Of a DNA stretch of 41,488 nt, positions 21,801 through 31,300 are shown one piece after another. The notes under the pieces are model-generated. The model was not told where the DNA came from and searched no databases. It saw only the letters and a list, made by a program, of their open reading frames with translations. Each line of letters opens with the position of its first letter. The stretch's first letter is position 1. This DNA is from Chara braunii (lineage: Eukaryota > Streptophyta > Charophyceae > Charales > Characeae), in assembly GCA_003427395.1 (NCBI GenBank), contig BFEA01000007.1:3964374-4005861 (forward strand). The letters run 5' to 3'. The translations under genes were made by a program, and so were the position numbers.

Positions 21801-22128
21801 TTTAATGGTTTCAAAGAAGAAATTGGAACAGAAAGTAATGATGGTCTTAGTAAAGAAAGTAGGAATAACTGCGCGTGCTATAAAGCACACCATTGAAATT
21901 ATTCCTGGCAGTAAGATTCCCAAGGGCCCTATCTACAAAATGTCTCCTAACGAACTTGAGGAACTAAAAAAACAACTGCAAAACTTAACGGAGAAAGGAT
22001 GGATTCGCCCTAACTCTTCTCCTTATGGCGCCCCTGTCCTATTTGTGCCCAAAAAGGAAGGTGAGTTGCATCTCTGTATTGATTATAGAGGGTTGAATGC
22101 CGTCACTTTAAGAATGTCGAACCTCTTT
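21801..22128 (+). pseudogene. pol: Z reverse transcriptase, N-terminal piece only
   Basis: The frame from 21538 continues through the linker ([19 protein letters not shown]), the region before the fingers ([20 protein letters not shown]) and the first RT blocks ([20 protein letters not shown], then YRGLNAVT). Just after this, near 22110-22150, similarity ends and unrelated sequence begins, so the catalytic YxDD box, RNase H and integrase are all missing. The break could be a deletion or the edge of another insertion. Related sequence is complete in W (28666-30315). Confidence 0.85.
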
Positions 22129-24300
22129 GCATCAGCAAGGAGCAGCGAAGGGGTGAGGTTCAGCGGAGAGCGGATTAGCGCATCACTGGGCGCCTCGCCA
22201 GTTACCGGCCCAGCCATCCCTTTGCAACGCCATAGCCAGGTACCAGGGAGGAAGGCTTCGCCTTCTCTCCCTCTTCTCCTCTACCGCTTCTCTCCCTATC
22301 TCTCTCTCTACTCCTCCTACCTTCTCAGTCTAAATCCACTTCTACTTCTCCTACAGGACTACTGCAGTATGGGAGATGGTTACGAGCTCTGATGACATAT
22401 GAGACTGCGACATTGGGGACTACGAGTTGACGACTTATGGGGATATGATCTCATCTTCCTTTCGGAGATGTACTTGACATTGTGAGATCGGCATTTGGGA
22501 TATTGTGAGGCTTGTCATTCGCGACATTTCGAATTTTCGTCATTTCTGACAATTCAAGATACTATCTTTGGAAACATTGAGTTGACGTCATCTTCCCTCT
22601 CCTCCTCCTTCGTCTCTCCCCTCTCTCCCTTCGTCCGTGTATGATCTCAGTCCCTGGCCTTTCGTCTATGTCTGAGGCCAAGGCATTCACACCCCTGATG
22701 AATGTTTGAGAGTGTTTCGATTGCAGTCCGAGTCAGGTCTGAGTCAGTCCAAGGTATCTCAAGTCTTCTGCTTGCATCTGTATAACTCTATTATCTGGCT
22801 GGTCGGTTCTGGGAATCTACGCCATACTTATGACTGTGTTTCACGAGTATGCGACACCTACTCAGTCCGTGCAGGTTTGGTCAACGCAGCTCTATAGACC
22901 ACATGCACAGAGTCCTATCAACCTGGACAAAAGTGACTCGATGCAAAAAGAAGAGACAGACAAACTCGGCAAGTACCAAGGGGTAAGTGCACATCCACAG
23001 GGTGAGGGGGTAGGTTGAAGGTTTGGCGAGAATATACCAACTCCAGCTTGGTCAAATCTTGGTCAACGCCGGTCAACGGCCAGTCGACTTGGTCAAACCT
23101 CTTGGTCAAACCTTCCCAGACAAAGTCCCAACCTTCGGCTATGGCTGCCGACCTTTCTCCTTCGCCAACCTCTCTCTCTCTTTCCCCCGGTCCTCCTCCT
23201 TCAACCACCTTGGTTGTGGTGTTTTCCTTCTCCCTCGTCTCTCCTCCCTCCTTCCTCCTCTGTCTTCTCTTCTTTGTCACTTCAGTCTTCTTCTTCGTTG
23301 CAAGGTTCAAGCTTTAGGGGTTATGACCGCCACCTTCTTTCTCGAGGCTGCACAACCAATCTTGTACCGCTCCTCTCTCTCTCTCCCACTCTCTCTCTCT
23401 TTCTTCTTCGCTCATCGTCGTCTCCTTCCTTCTCAAACGCTTCAGCTATGGCCACTCTTTCTTCAACTTAGCGGCAACAATCTCCTCCTTCGATGTAGCA
23501 ACCCCGGCGGTTTCTGCAACTTGGCGTCCGACACAATTCCCCCGGTCTTTATTCACATGGCGGTGGCTACCCCCCTCCAACTTCAAGCCACACGCACGGG
23601 GTCCTTCAGCAGCACAGTAGGTAGCAGCCCTCTCCTTCAACGATGACCGAACTTCAGTGCGAGCGCGAATGCGCAATCTCCTTTCCGTGTGCAGCAAAGC
23701 AAGTGTGCAATCTCTCAATGAGCAGTTGCGCGCAGCGGCAACAAGCGGTAGTGGGACGTGCGTGGATAGCGGGCAGCGACGCATAATAGCGACGGGGCAC
23801 GGGCGATTGCGACGGCATGGAACAACTATCAGCAGCAGTCTGGTGCGTAGCAGCAAGCGCGCGAATGTGAACGCGCAGGAACAAACACGATCTATCGACA
23901 CGCGAACGTGCGGCAGGGGGCACTCACGAGTACGGGCAGTGCGCAGCAACGAACAGCGCGGTAACGATCGGCGCTGCGATCCCTTGGCCTGGGCGCGCAA
24001 TGGCGCATGGCGGCAGCAGGGTGCGTAGCAACGTGCGTATGCTGACGTGGAGCCTCTCTGCTCCTCTTGGTGTCGAGCCCCCAAGATGGCACACAGTCTG
24101 GGCGCAAGGCGCCCTCCTCCTCCCTATCTTGTTGGCGCTGGCTGACGTGGCACCACTCTCCACTTGGCACCTCCCTTTCTCCTTTCCACGGCGATGGTGG
24201 TGACATGGCGCCCCTTTTTCGATGACAACAACAACGACTCCGATCGCGATGACGACGAGCAGCGGCGATCACAACCTCAATGGCGAGACAGCGGGAACCA
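22129..24300 (-). other. Leader-like region next to the B-type LTR, no gene
   Basis: No ORF here resembles a known protein; the long minus-strand frames at 23446-24434 are a by-product of high GC content. Pyrimidine-rich blocks lie at 22258-22350 and 23140-23430. A cluster of GGTCAA motifs lies at 23050-23109. From 23650 to 24260 the DNA is GC-rich. Because a minus-sense primer-binding site sits at 24302-24313, this stretch is probably the leader of a minus-strand element whose genes are no longer adjacent. Confidence 0.45.
23050..23109. promoter_or_regulatory. Cluster of five GGTCAA (W-box-like) motifs
   Basis: GGTCAA, the complement of the W-box core TTGACC, occurs at 23050, 23061, 23071, 23091 and 23104, and once more at 22879. 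Five copies in 60 bp is far above chance. In plants such sites are bound by WRKY factors. Whether they act here is unknown. Confidence 0.4.
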
Positions 24301-24301
24301 G

Positions 24302-24313
24302 CTCTGACACCAA
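24302..24313 (-). other. Primer-binding site of the B-type LTR element
   Basis: On the minus strand this reads TGGTGTCAGAGC, eleven of twelve bases matching TGGTATCAGAGC, the complement of the plant initiator-Met tRNA 3' end. It lies one base inside the LTR boundary at 24315, as expected for reverse-transcription priming. Confidence 0.75.
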
Positions 24314-24314
24314 T

Positions 24315-24849
24315 GCAATCGGACTTGTTTTCCCCGACACTCAGCATGCGTACAAACAGATGACGATCAAGCTGGCGATTTGTGCCCACACAAAGCTCAG
24401 AGATAACGTAGCCAAGAACACAGTTCAGAATCAAACTTGTCTCGGACAGCTATGGCCGTACACCATACTCCCAACAACTTGTTCGTACACACACCCTGGA
24501 ATGTGTCGCACACACACAAAATCTCACTCGTGCTCATATACACACACACTAACACGCTACTTGGCAGCTATGACTGCCTTCTACCTCCTATCACTAACAC
24601 AAGCGGATATGGTCGCGTCTTCCTCCTCTTAGCCCGATTCTCCTTCGGGCACCTGCAGAACTTCGTACACAAGATGCTCCGGCATCGCTTCCACACGCCT
24701 CACAGGCAGAATGAATGAGTGGTTTGACGCTGCATCTTTATTTATACTTCAGATTGTCAAAGGTCTGCCCTTGGACCCTGGGCCCGAGGTGCACACGGTC
24801 CCACATGGTACTTGCTGACTTGACAAAGTGCGACCGGGACTGGGTACCA
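24315..24849 (-). mobile_element. LTR, family A/B (5' LTR by its PBS)
   Basis: This is a full-length relative of 1821-2372. Plus-strand ends are TGCAATC and GGGTACCA, so the minus strand runs TGGTACCC...TTGCA, with TG...CA termini. The adjacent minus-sense primer-binding site makes it the 5' LTR of a minus-strand element extending to the left. No five-base target duplication was found between the outer flanks of the two copies, so they may not belong to one insertion. Confidence 0.75.
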
Positions 24850-25139
24850 TTGACTGAGCTGAGTTAGACTGCCCACTTGCCCACTTGCCTAGGGACTGCC
24901 AGGTAGGACTCACGAAGGGGCAGAGTAGACTGTTCCAAAAGGACCTAGCCTAACCTATGTGACCCTTCAGTGTTGTCGCAGCTACGACCAACGTTGACCT
25001 TTCGGTACTGTAGCAGCTACGGCCCCTACCACTACTAAGACTGCTAATCTGCGACCTATTGTTCAAGACCCAACGACCACCCTACCTACAGCAAACAAAC
25101 AGGCGACTTTCAAGACAGGTTGCGGGTTCAAGCACACAC
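24850..25139. other. Non-coding flank of the B-type LTR
   Basis: No gene is recognised. CTGCCCACTTGCC-like strings repeat near 24865-24890 (CCCACTTGCCCACTTGCC), and a GTAGCAGCTACG-like string occurs in two forms (24975 and 25010). These are minor repeats. Confidence 0.5.
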
Positions 25140-25190
25140 GGGTCAACTAGTATTGTACACGGGTAAGGGCGAGGTCTGGGGATCGATCCC
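25140..25190 (+). other. Possible tRNA-derived pol III promoter (SINE-like head)
   Basis: GGGTCAACTAG (25140-25150) fits the A-box pattern TRGYNNANNNG except at its first base. GATCGATCC (25181-25189) fits the B-box pattern GWTCRANNC. The 41-base spacing is close to that in tRNA genes. The region does not fold as an obvious tRNA, and no A-rich tail or second copy is in the window, so a SINE head is only a possibility. Confidence 0.3.
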
Positions 25191-25350
25191 TGGGAACTGC
25201 ATTTGCTACCGTAAAGGTGAAAAACCGTTCACATATATGTTCTATTCAAATTTTCAAATCTTTGAGCAACTCGAACACAACGCATATGCGTTCTATTCAG
25301 GGGAAGACGGTAGGGAGCAGGGCAAAAAGACATAACCGGGGCGTGAAGAA

Positions 25351-25530
25351 CCATCTTGACCATGCACTGCACGAAAGGGGTAACCCAGGGGTCATAATAT
25401 GGTTGAGTATATTGCGGGAGTGCCAGAAGGGCTCCCCCCACCATATTGACCATGCACGACATGGAAGGGGTAACCCAGGGCTCATAATATGGTTGCGTAT
25501 ACCGCGGGATGCCAGAAGGGCCCCCGTCCC
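25351..25530. repeat. 2 x 90 bp tandem repeat
   Basis: Units start at 25351 (CCATCTTGACCATGCAC) and 25441 (CCATATTGACCATGCAC). Each runs through GGGGTAACCCAGGG, ATAATATGGTTG and GCCAGAAGGG, with roughly a dozen differences between units. Confidence 0.9.
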
Positions 25531-25651
25531 CTGAGAGGGGCCGGGGTGGTACCACGTTCTGAAAGGACTGACCAGACCCAACAGGGTCACACAGGTCACT
25601 TAGGGCAATAGGCCCCTAAGACTAATAAACATGGTTTAGTGGCTCTAGAGA

Positions 25652-26140
25652 CCACTGTTCACCAGGTTAAGGGCCCTTGACCGTGTAGCAATGTTGGGGG
25701 GGAGAGCGGGGAGAAGTCAATAGACAAGGGGACTGGGTAGGATGAGCTCGTCTGCAGCTTTGGGGAGAGATTCTCCTAGAGTCCACCTTTCACCAGGCTA
25801 AGAGCATACTCACACTAGGCCCTCAAACTTGCAAAATCACAAAATGAGTGGCCAGATCGAGTCCTTGTAAAGGAAGGACTAGATTTGGCCGCTCATTTTG
25901 GGATTTTGCAATTTTGAGGGCCTAGTGTGAGTGTGCCCTAAGAGCCCGTGACAGTGTAGCAATTTGAGGGGGCAGTGGGGGGCAGTTAGTAAAGCAGGGG
26001 ATTGGGTAGGCTGAGCTCACCTCCGACCTTGGGGAGCAATTCTCCTAGAGTCCACCGTTCACCAGGCTAAGGGCCCTTGACAGTGTAGCAATTCGGGGGG
26101 GTAGTAAACCTACGGACTGGATTCGCTGAGCTCTTCTCCC
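25652..26140. repeat. Three-unit ~130 bp tandem array, middle unit split by a MITE
   Basis: Units begin at CCACTGTTCACCAGG (25652), CCACCTTTCACCAGG (25783) and CCACCGTTCACCAGG (26052, partial). Shared landmarks are TAAGGGCCCTTGA, GTGTAGCAAT, a G-rich run and ATTCTCCTAGAGT. Unit one is 131 bp. Unit two is 129 bp once the MITE and its target duplication are removed. Confidence 0.85.
25802..25938. mobile_element. 137 bp foldback MITE, probably PIF/Harbinger-like
   Basis: The two halves are inverted copies for nearly their whole length (about 60 bp arms, small centre near 25868). Ends are GAGCATACTCACACTAGG and, on the other strand, GGGCACACTCACACTAGG. They are flanked by TAA on both sides (25799-25801 and 25939-25941), the TWA target duplication typical of PIF/Harbinger MITEs. 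Sister tandem units keep the empty site CTAAGGGCCC. An alternative reading with an 8-base CTAAGAGC duplication (hAT-like) leaves poorer terminal repeats. There is no coding capacity, so it depends on a transposase elsewhere. Confidence 0.8.
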
Positions 26141-26288
26141 ACGTTCGGGTGCCATCCTTGACTGTGTGCACTGAGCGGGGGTCTTAAGCCTGACAGCGAG
26201 GATGAGAGATCTTGTGTGGGTAGGGAAGGGTGCGGGGGGAGTTATGATGACCAGCCACCCCCTGGTTGGGTTTACTATGATCCCGCCA

Positions 26289-26456
26289 CCTGCAACCCTC
26301 TGTTTTCTTTTTTTTCAAATGTGGCCCGATCGACCACCAATCACTTATTGAACTGACCAGAACAAATACTACACCTGATCTTGGCCAAAAGGCCAAGAAG
26401 GTATACCCTGCAACCGTTTTTTTCTTTTCTCCTTTTTTCTATTTTTCCCTGCAACC
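26289..26456. repeat. CCTGCAACC plus T-rich direct repeats around the U2 fragment
   Basis: CCTGCAACC followed by a T-rich tract occurs at 26289-26297, 26407-26415 and 26448-26456. The first two immediately bracket the U2-derived fragment, like an imperfect target-site duplication. The third suggests that a local repeat pre-existed. Confidence 0.6.
26317..26404 (-). pseudogene. Truncated U2 snRNA retropseudogene
   Basis: The minus strand from 26404 begins ATACCTTCTTGGCCTTTTGG and continues CCAAGATCAGGTGTAGTATT and TGTTC, matching the U2 snRNA 5' end, including the branch-point-recognition stretch GTAGTA and the first stem-loop. Similarity continues, weaker, through TCAGTTCAATA for about 66 bases in all and fades by the CCACATTTG region. 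The 3' half with a proper Sm site and stem-loops III and IV is absent. No plant upstream element or TATA box is visible at the right distance. An A-rich tract follows on the minus strand, and imperfect direct repeats flank the piece, as expected of LINE-mediated retroposition. Confidence 0.75.
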
Positions 26457-26571
26457 CTTTACCAATACTTCGCCCATACATCGGCCGTCGCAAAAAATGG
26501 AAGTCGCCAGCCCCCCATTCAGCCCCGCACGCCGCTTGTATACAGTGCACAATAAAGTCAATACACGCAAC

Positions 26572-27585
26572 TGCAAGGAATATGAGTGTGAGCGATATAC
26601 ATAAAACCAAGTTGCGAAATCACACAGCTGAACCAGTAGTCGTGTCCCAAGCAGAAAGTACAAATGCACCGAGAAAACCATCCATATAGAGCAATACAAT
26701 AAAGTAATGAGCCAATGTCCAAGCCCGTAGGCCACACCAACACAATATCCAAAGTCGCTCTCTCCTGTCTAGCGCTCGGAACCCAGCCTACTCTACCTGA
26801 CTAGCCTACCTACAGCCGGTTCACGCAACAGGATCACTTCGACTCTCGAAGACCAATGTACATGACTGCCAACACCATCGTCGACCTCTCNTCATGTACC
26901 AGGTACGTANCTCGTCACCNTCAATCAGACCTTGATTACCCCACAAGGTGCCTCCTTCCCTGAAGACCACCCGATCATCCGCTGTACCCCCTGGCACCCA
27001 GCAGCCCGGCTATGGCCGCCTGCGCCCTGCTGCCCTGCAGCGCCCCTCTCACCACCTCGCGCTCCGCCAGCGCCCCTGGCATTAGCACGGCATCAAGTAG
27101 AAGCGCAGCAGCACTTCCGCATTGCCAACGCTGGCCAGTGTACCTCGCCTAGGCTGCCCTACTTCCTTTATGGAAGTGGGCGCGTGTTGGATGCTGCGTC
27201 TGGCCTGGCTGGAAGCTTCCAGCAGCTTCCAGTTGGGCCCCAAACCCTATGCCCAGGCCCGAGACTTACAGTTGAGGGCCTGGGCCCTTTTCAGTTGGGC
27301 ACGGCCTAGCTTCTCAATGTATCAGCCCTGCTTTGTGTGTATATGCCCAGGCACAACTTTCATGGCCTGGGCCAACTGTACAACGCAGCTTAGTAAGGCT
27401 CGCGCGTTCACTCAACCAACTGACACGCTGCGAGAGCTTGGATACCCACATATGGAAATGTCGAATTTTGGCCTGTGACGAGTATGCAGGCCTGCCTTCA
27501 CTTAGGGCGGGCACTTGGCTTGCTGGGGCCTTAGCCCAGAACATGAAATGTCTGATAGGGTCCCCTTGAGGGCTCATTCCTCACA
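26572..27585 (-). mobile_element. 3' LTR of W
   Basis: Plus-strand ends are TGCAAGG and CCTCACA, so the minus strand is TGTGAGG...CCTTGCA. It is collinear with 34321-35333. ORFs within it (for example 26932-27309) are repeated in the other LTR and are not separate genes. Confidence 0.93.
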
Positions 27586-27597
27586 TTCCATCCCACT
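27586..27597 (-). other. Polypurine tract of W
   Basis: On the minus strand this reads AGTGGGATGGAA, directly abutting the 3' LTR start TGTGAGG. It is the expected plus-strand DNA primer site for reverse transcription. Confidence 0.75.
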
Positions 27598-27623
27598 TAG
27601 CTTCGAAAGTCCGCTGAGATCCT

Positions 27624-28061
27624 TCATGCTGGAGCCTTCCCCTTTAGTCTCTTCTCATAATCTGCCACGATTTGAGGAACTGTCTTAATAAGTTCCTCCC
27701 TTCAAATCCATCGATCTTCCTTCGGATCCGTATGATGCCTGAAATGAACTTTGTACTCCTTTGCAGGTTTTGGAGGTCTTCCCCTGCCAGTTGGCTTGGG
27801 AACAGGCGTATCTCTGTGATCCAAAATATCGTCAACGTCCACGTGGGCGTTCATGGTTGGGGGCAGCATAGATCTCCGTGATGGGAACTCTGCTGTCTCA
27901 GTGAAAGGTGCTAGCTTTGAGGCGTGAAAAACAGGGTAAGTACGTAGGTGACCAAGGATGCAAATGACGTACAAGGGACCATCCAAATCATTCCCCACAA
28001 TGTCCAGGACTTCCCAGGGACCGAAATACTGAGGCATTAGTTTCCTAGAGATGCCAAACTC
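27624..28061 (-). pseudogene. pol: W integrase C-terminus and chromodomain-like tail
   Basis: The frame continues the integrase after a lone TAG at 28062-28064. It reads KLMPQYFGPWEVLD (GPY/F-type module), VFHASKLAPF, then VDDILDHRD, a Pro/Lys-rich loop and YKVHFRHHTDPKEDRW, resembling the three-strand-plus-helix pattern of retrotransposon chromodomains. A TGA follows DRWI. After it the same frame resumes with REELIKTVPQIV and ends at TGA 27624-27626, only 27 bases from the polypurine tract. Such tails steer insertion to particular chromatin. Two nonsense codons lie within this segment. Confidence 0.75.
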
Positions 28062-28064
28062 CTA

Positions 28065-28760
28065 TTCCAACTCACTAGCCTTCACCCAGACACGTTCCCC
28101 TACCTGAAATNTGGACTGTNGGCGANGCTTGTTCTCATAAGCAATCATGACTTCTTGAGATTTCTTGATGTGTTCGACAGTCTGCTGCAACAGTTTCTCA
28201 TACTGGACACCAAATTCAATGGTTCCAGGAGTTGCAGCAGTTCGGTTTTCAGGCAGGAGGAAGTCTAGAGCAGATCTAGGCTTCCACCCTAGATGCAGTT
28301 GATTAGGACTGACACCGGTGGTGCTGTGTACAGTGTTATTGTACAGGCTCGCGATGAGAGGTAATTTCTCATCCCAGTCATCCTGGCTGGGCTTGATGTA
28401 ATGCCTCAGCAGATGCTGCACCACACGGTTCATCTGTTCAGCCTGCTCATTTGCTTCGGGATGATTCCCATAAGTCATCTGAAGCTGGTTGCCCATCTGT
28501 TCAGCGGCCTTCTTCCACATCTCGCTTGTGAATCTCACATCTCTGTCACTAACGATCATCTTTGGAAGTCCAAAGTCACGCATCCAGTTGTCCATGAACA
28601 ACTTGATAACGTGCTCAGTCCTAGCTGTCTCTGGCATGGCGATTAGTCTAGCGTACTTAGTGAACCTATCCACTATGACGAAGATGTGCCTCTTGCCATT
28701 CTTGCTGGTCACAATGGTATCCATGAAGTCCATGGAGATACTCTGCCCTGGGCCAGCAGG
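28065..28760 (-). pseudogene. pol: W integrase catalytic core
   Basis: From 28733 the minus frame reads MDFMDTIVTS (first Asp), KMIVSDRDVRFTSEMW (second Asp) and ANEQAEQMN (Glu), with 35 residues between the second Asp and the Glu, an intact DD35E triad. The core ends in VWVKASELE before a TAG. A frameshift near 28780 separates it from the preceding zinc-binding region: the out-of-frame continuation at about 28735-28780 still encodes PLPIPAGPGQSISMDF-like sequence. Three N bases (28111-28126) fall near its end. The protein would insert the DNA copy into the genome. Confidence 0.85.
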
Positions 28761-30315
28761 AATGGGTAGAGGCTTGAGTTCGCGGCTTGTCTCGCTGACA
28801 GACCTGACAGGTCTCCACGTACTCCTTCACATCGTCAAGCATGTTAGGCCACCAGAATCGTTGCACTAAATTAGCACTAGTCTTCTTGTAGCCAAAATGT
28901 CCCGTTGCGTCGTGACACTCTCCTAAAAATAAACTACGCAAAATTTCCCTAGATGGAACAAGTAACCTTTTGAACCCTGCCTTCTCAAGAAAGAGTAACC
29001 CATCCACCATCACAAACTCGTCAATGGTGGCCTTATCTTTGGCCTGAAGTTTGTTAATGATGTCCATCATGATGGGGTCTTCCTTGTAGGCTTCCCCCAA
29101 CGATTGAGTCACATCCTCAGACAAACCATACTCAGAAATCAGTGCACCTAGGAAGTCTGCCCTCCTAGACAACGCATCTGCAACCTTGTTGTACTCTCCT
29201 TTCACATAGTCTAGTTTGAAGTCATATTGATCTATGACTTCAATCCAGCGTTTGAGTGCACCAGGGAGAACTGGTTGAGTCTTGATCCACTTGAGGGTCT
29301 GATGGTCAGTTCTCAAGTAAAAGAACCTCCCTAACAAATAGTGCCTCCAGTGGACAAGTGCCTTGTGAAGAGCGTAGAGTTCCCTCTCGTAGGTGGACTT
29401 TGCCAACTTCTTTGATGGCATCTTTTTGCTCATGTACTCAACCGGTCTCAACTTTTTCCCGTCCTGCTGAGCCAGCACTGCGCGAATGTCATATTGGCTT
29501 GCGTAAGTGGTTACAACAAATGGCCTTTGCGGATCGGGTACCATGAGAACCTCATGGTGTGTGAGAGCATGCTTCAACCGTTTGAAAGTTGCCTCACACT
29601 CGTCGGTCCAGTCCCATGGTCTGTCAAGTCGAGTTAGATCAGTCAAGGGAGATGCAAACGTGATATAGTTCTTCACGAAATTGCGGCAATAACCACACAT
29701 TCCCAAGAATGATCTGACCTCAGTCACCGACTGGGGTCGTGGCCAGTCACGTATGCTAGCCACTTTAGCATCTTCAGGCCTAATTCCATCCGCGGATACT
29801 TCATGACCCAAGTACAAGATTCGAGTGCGACCAAACTCGCATTTCTCTATGTTTATCTTATACTTGTGCTGTCGAAGGAGTGAAAGTATTGTGTCTACAT
29901 GCTGGGCATGCTCCTCGACAGATCTATTGAAGATAAGTATGTCATCGAGGTACACGACAACAAACTTGTCCAAGTAGTTATGGAAGATCCTATTCACGGC
30001 GTGCTGGAATGTACCCGGCGCATTGCAAAGGCCAAAGGGCATCACCACAAACTCATCCAGACCGTACCTCGTCTGAAATGCGATTTTGTGCTGGTCCTCT
30101 GGTCTTATGGCAATCTGATGGTAGCTGGATTTTAAGTCTATCTTTGTATAGTACTTACACCCCTGCACCCTATCCAATAGGTCTTCGATGCGTGGTAGAG
30201 GCTCTGCGTTTTTAACGGTGATGGCATTGAGGCCTCTATAATCAATGCACATCCTTAGTGTTCCCCCTTTCTTTGGAACAAACAATACTGGTGAGCCAAA
30301 GGGGGCCGAATCCAA
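28761..30315 (-). pseudogene. pol: W reverse transcriptase, RNase H and integrase zinc region
   Basis: The longest open frame of the window (549 codons, 28666-30315). In order: VLFVPKKGGTLRMCIDYRGL, YTKIDLKSSYHQI (first RT Asp), FVVMPFGLCNAPGTFQ and the catalytic YLDD box at 29941-29952. A connection follows, then RNase H with YERELYALHKAL, YLRTDHQTLKW and ADALSRR. The strand that normally carries the first RNase H Asp reads FVVTTYASQYDI, so that Asp appears changed to Tyr (codon 29503-29505), which should abolish RNase H. The integrase zinc region follows (HDATGHFGYKKT, then CQVCQ), with all four ligands intact. The frame leaves the family just before 28780. Confidence 0.92.
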
Positions 30316-31300
30316 CCCTTCTCTGTGAGCTCTTTCAGTTGCCGACGAAGCTCGTCCAACTCGGTCGGAGCCATCCTATAGATTATCCCTTAAGGTGTCT
30401 TGCTATCGGGGATGATCTCTATGGCATGGACAACCTCCCTGTCCACGACTCCTGTAGGCTCCTCAAACAGATCAAGGTACTTGGCGACGATGGTGTCTAT
30501 CTCTAGGGGTGTTTTAACGGCCTCCTCTTTTGCAGAGACATAAACTAAGTACATTCCTTCCTCTTGGTTCTGTTTATAATAGTTATAAAAGGGGGATGCG
30601 CATAAGCACCCATAGGAGTCTATTAACCTACTGGCTTTGTACTTGGCCAGTCTCACGGTTCTCCCACTAGGCAACTCGTGCTTCAACACCTTGTCCCAGT
30701 CAAACTGGGGCTTGGCAACCTCGAGGTAGTACATGCCCAATAACATGTCAAAGGGCAACTCATCGCTCACCAGGAATTATATCTTATGGTTTATCTCTCC
30801 TCCTGGGTAGGAGAAGGTGCAGACTACATCTTTAACGTAGTCCTCCACCATCATGCGCTCTTTGTTGGCCAAAGTAGATGCTACTGGTCTACTAAGGCGC
30901 TGCACCTGGTCCTTTAGGCACAGTCTGTCAACGCAGTCGTGACTTATGAAGTTTCGCGTGGAGCCAATGTCTACGAAGGCACCGCACTTGCCACCACCCA
31001 CATCAACTTCCACAACGAAATGCTCCCCTCTAGGACCCCTACTCAGCGCCACCCAGGACTCACGAGGGTCCCTTGCCGACCAGTCACCTTGAAGGTCCTC
31101 TAAGGCCTCAGACACATCCAACGTACAGAGTATACTTGGGTCCGGACGCGTCTGCGGGATGACCAAGGAGTCAATAGCTTTGGCCATCTCTTGAAACGGG
31201 GAGGGTACATCACCCGCTTCAACGAGAGTAGAAGCAGCTACAACTTCTACTGGCCCTAAGTGTTTCCCGCGTGGAGCTCGTAGAGACCCCAAACTGAGAA
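30316..31300 (-). pseudogene. W protease and protease-RT linker
   Basis: The frame at 30777-31382 carries GAFVDIGSTRNFIS, a retropepsin active site in which the usual Ser or Thr of D-S/T-G is Ile (codon 30966-30968), probably inactivating it. The second half of the domain is LPFDMLLGMYYLEVAKPQFD in the next segment (30390-30770), after a stop at 30777-30779. The linker then reads HAIEIIPDSKTP and hits a TAA at 30387-30389. The same frame continues GIIYRMAPTELDELRRQLKE into RT until a small deletion near 30303 shifts it. The protease would mature the polyprotein. Confidence 0.82.

Noticed and set aside
23446-24434. Long minus-strand ORFs rich in Arg, Ala and Cys
   Set aside because: GC-rich leader DNA opens several frames at once with no domain, and overlapping frames on both strands are equally open.
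26932-27309. ORF of 125 codons, with a 181-codon counterpart at 34681-35226
   Set aside because: Both lie wholly inside the two LTRs of W and are the same LTR sequence; there is no protein-family pattern.
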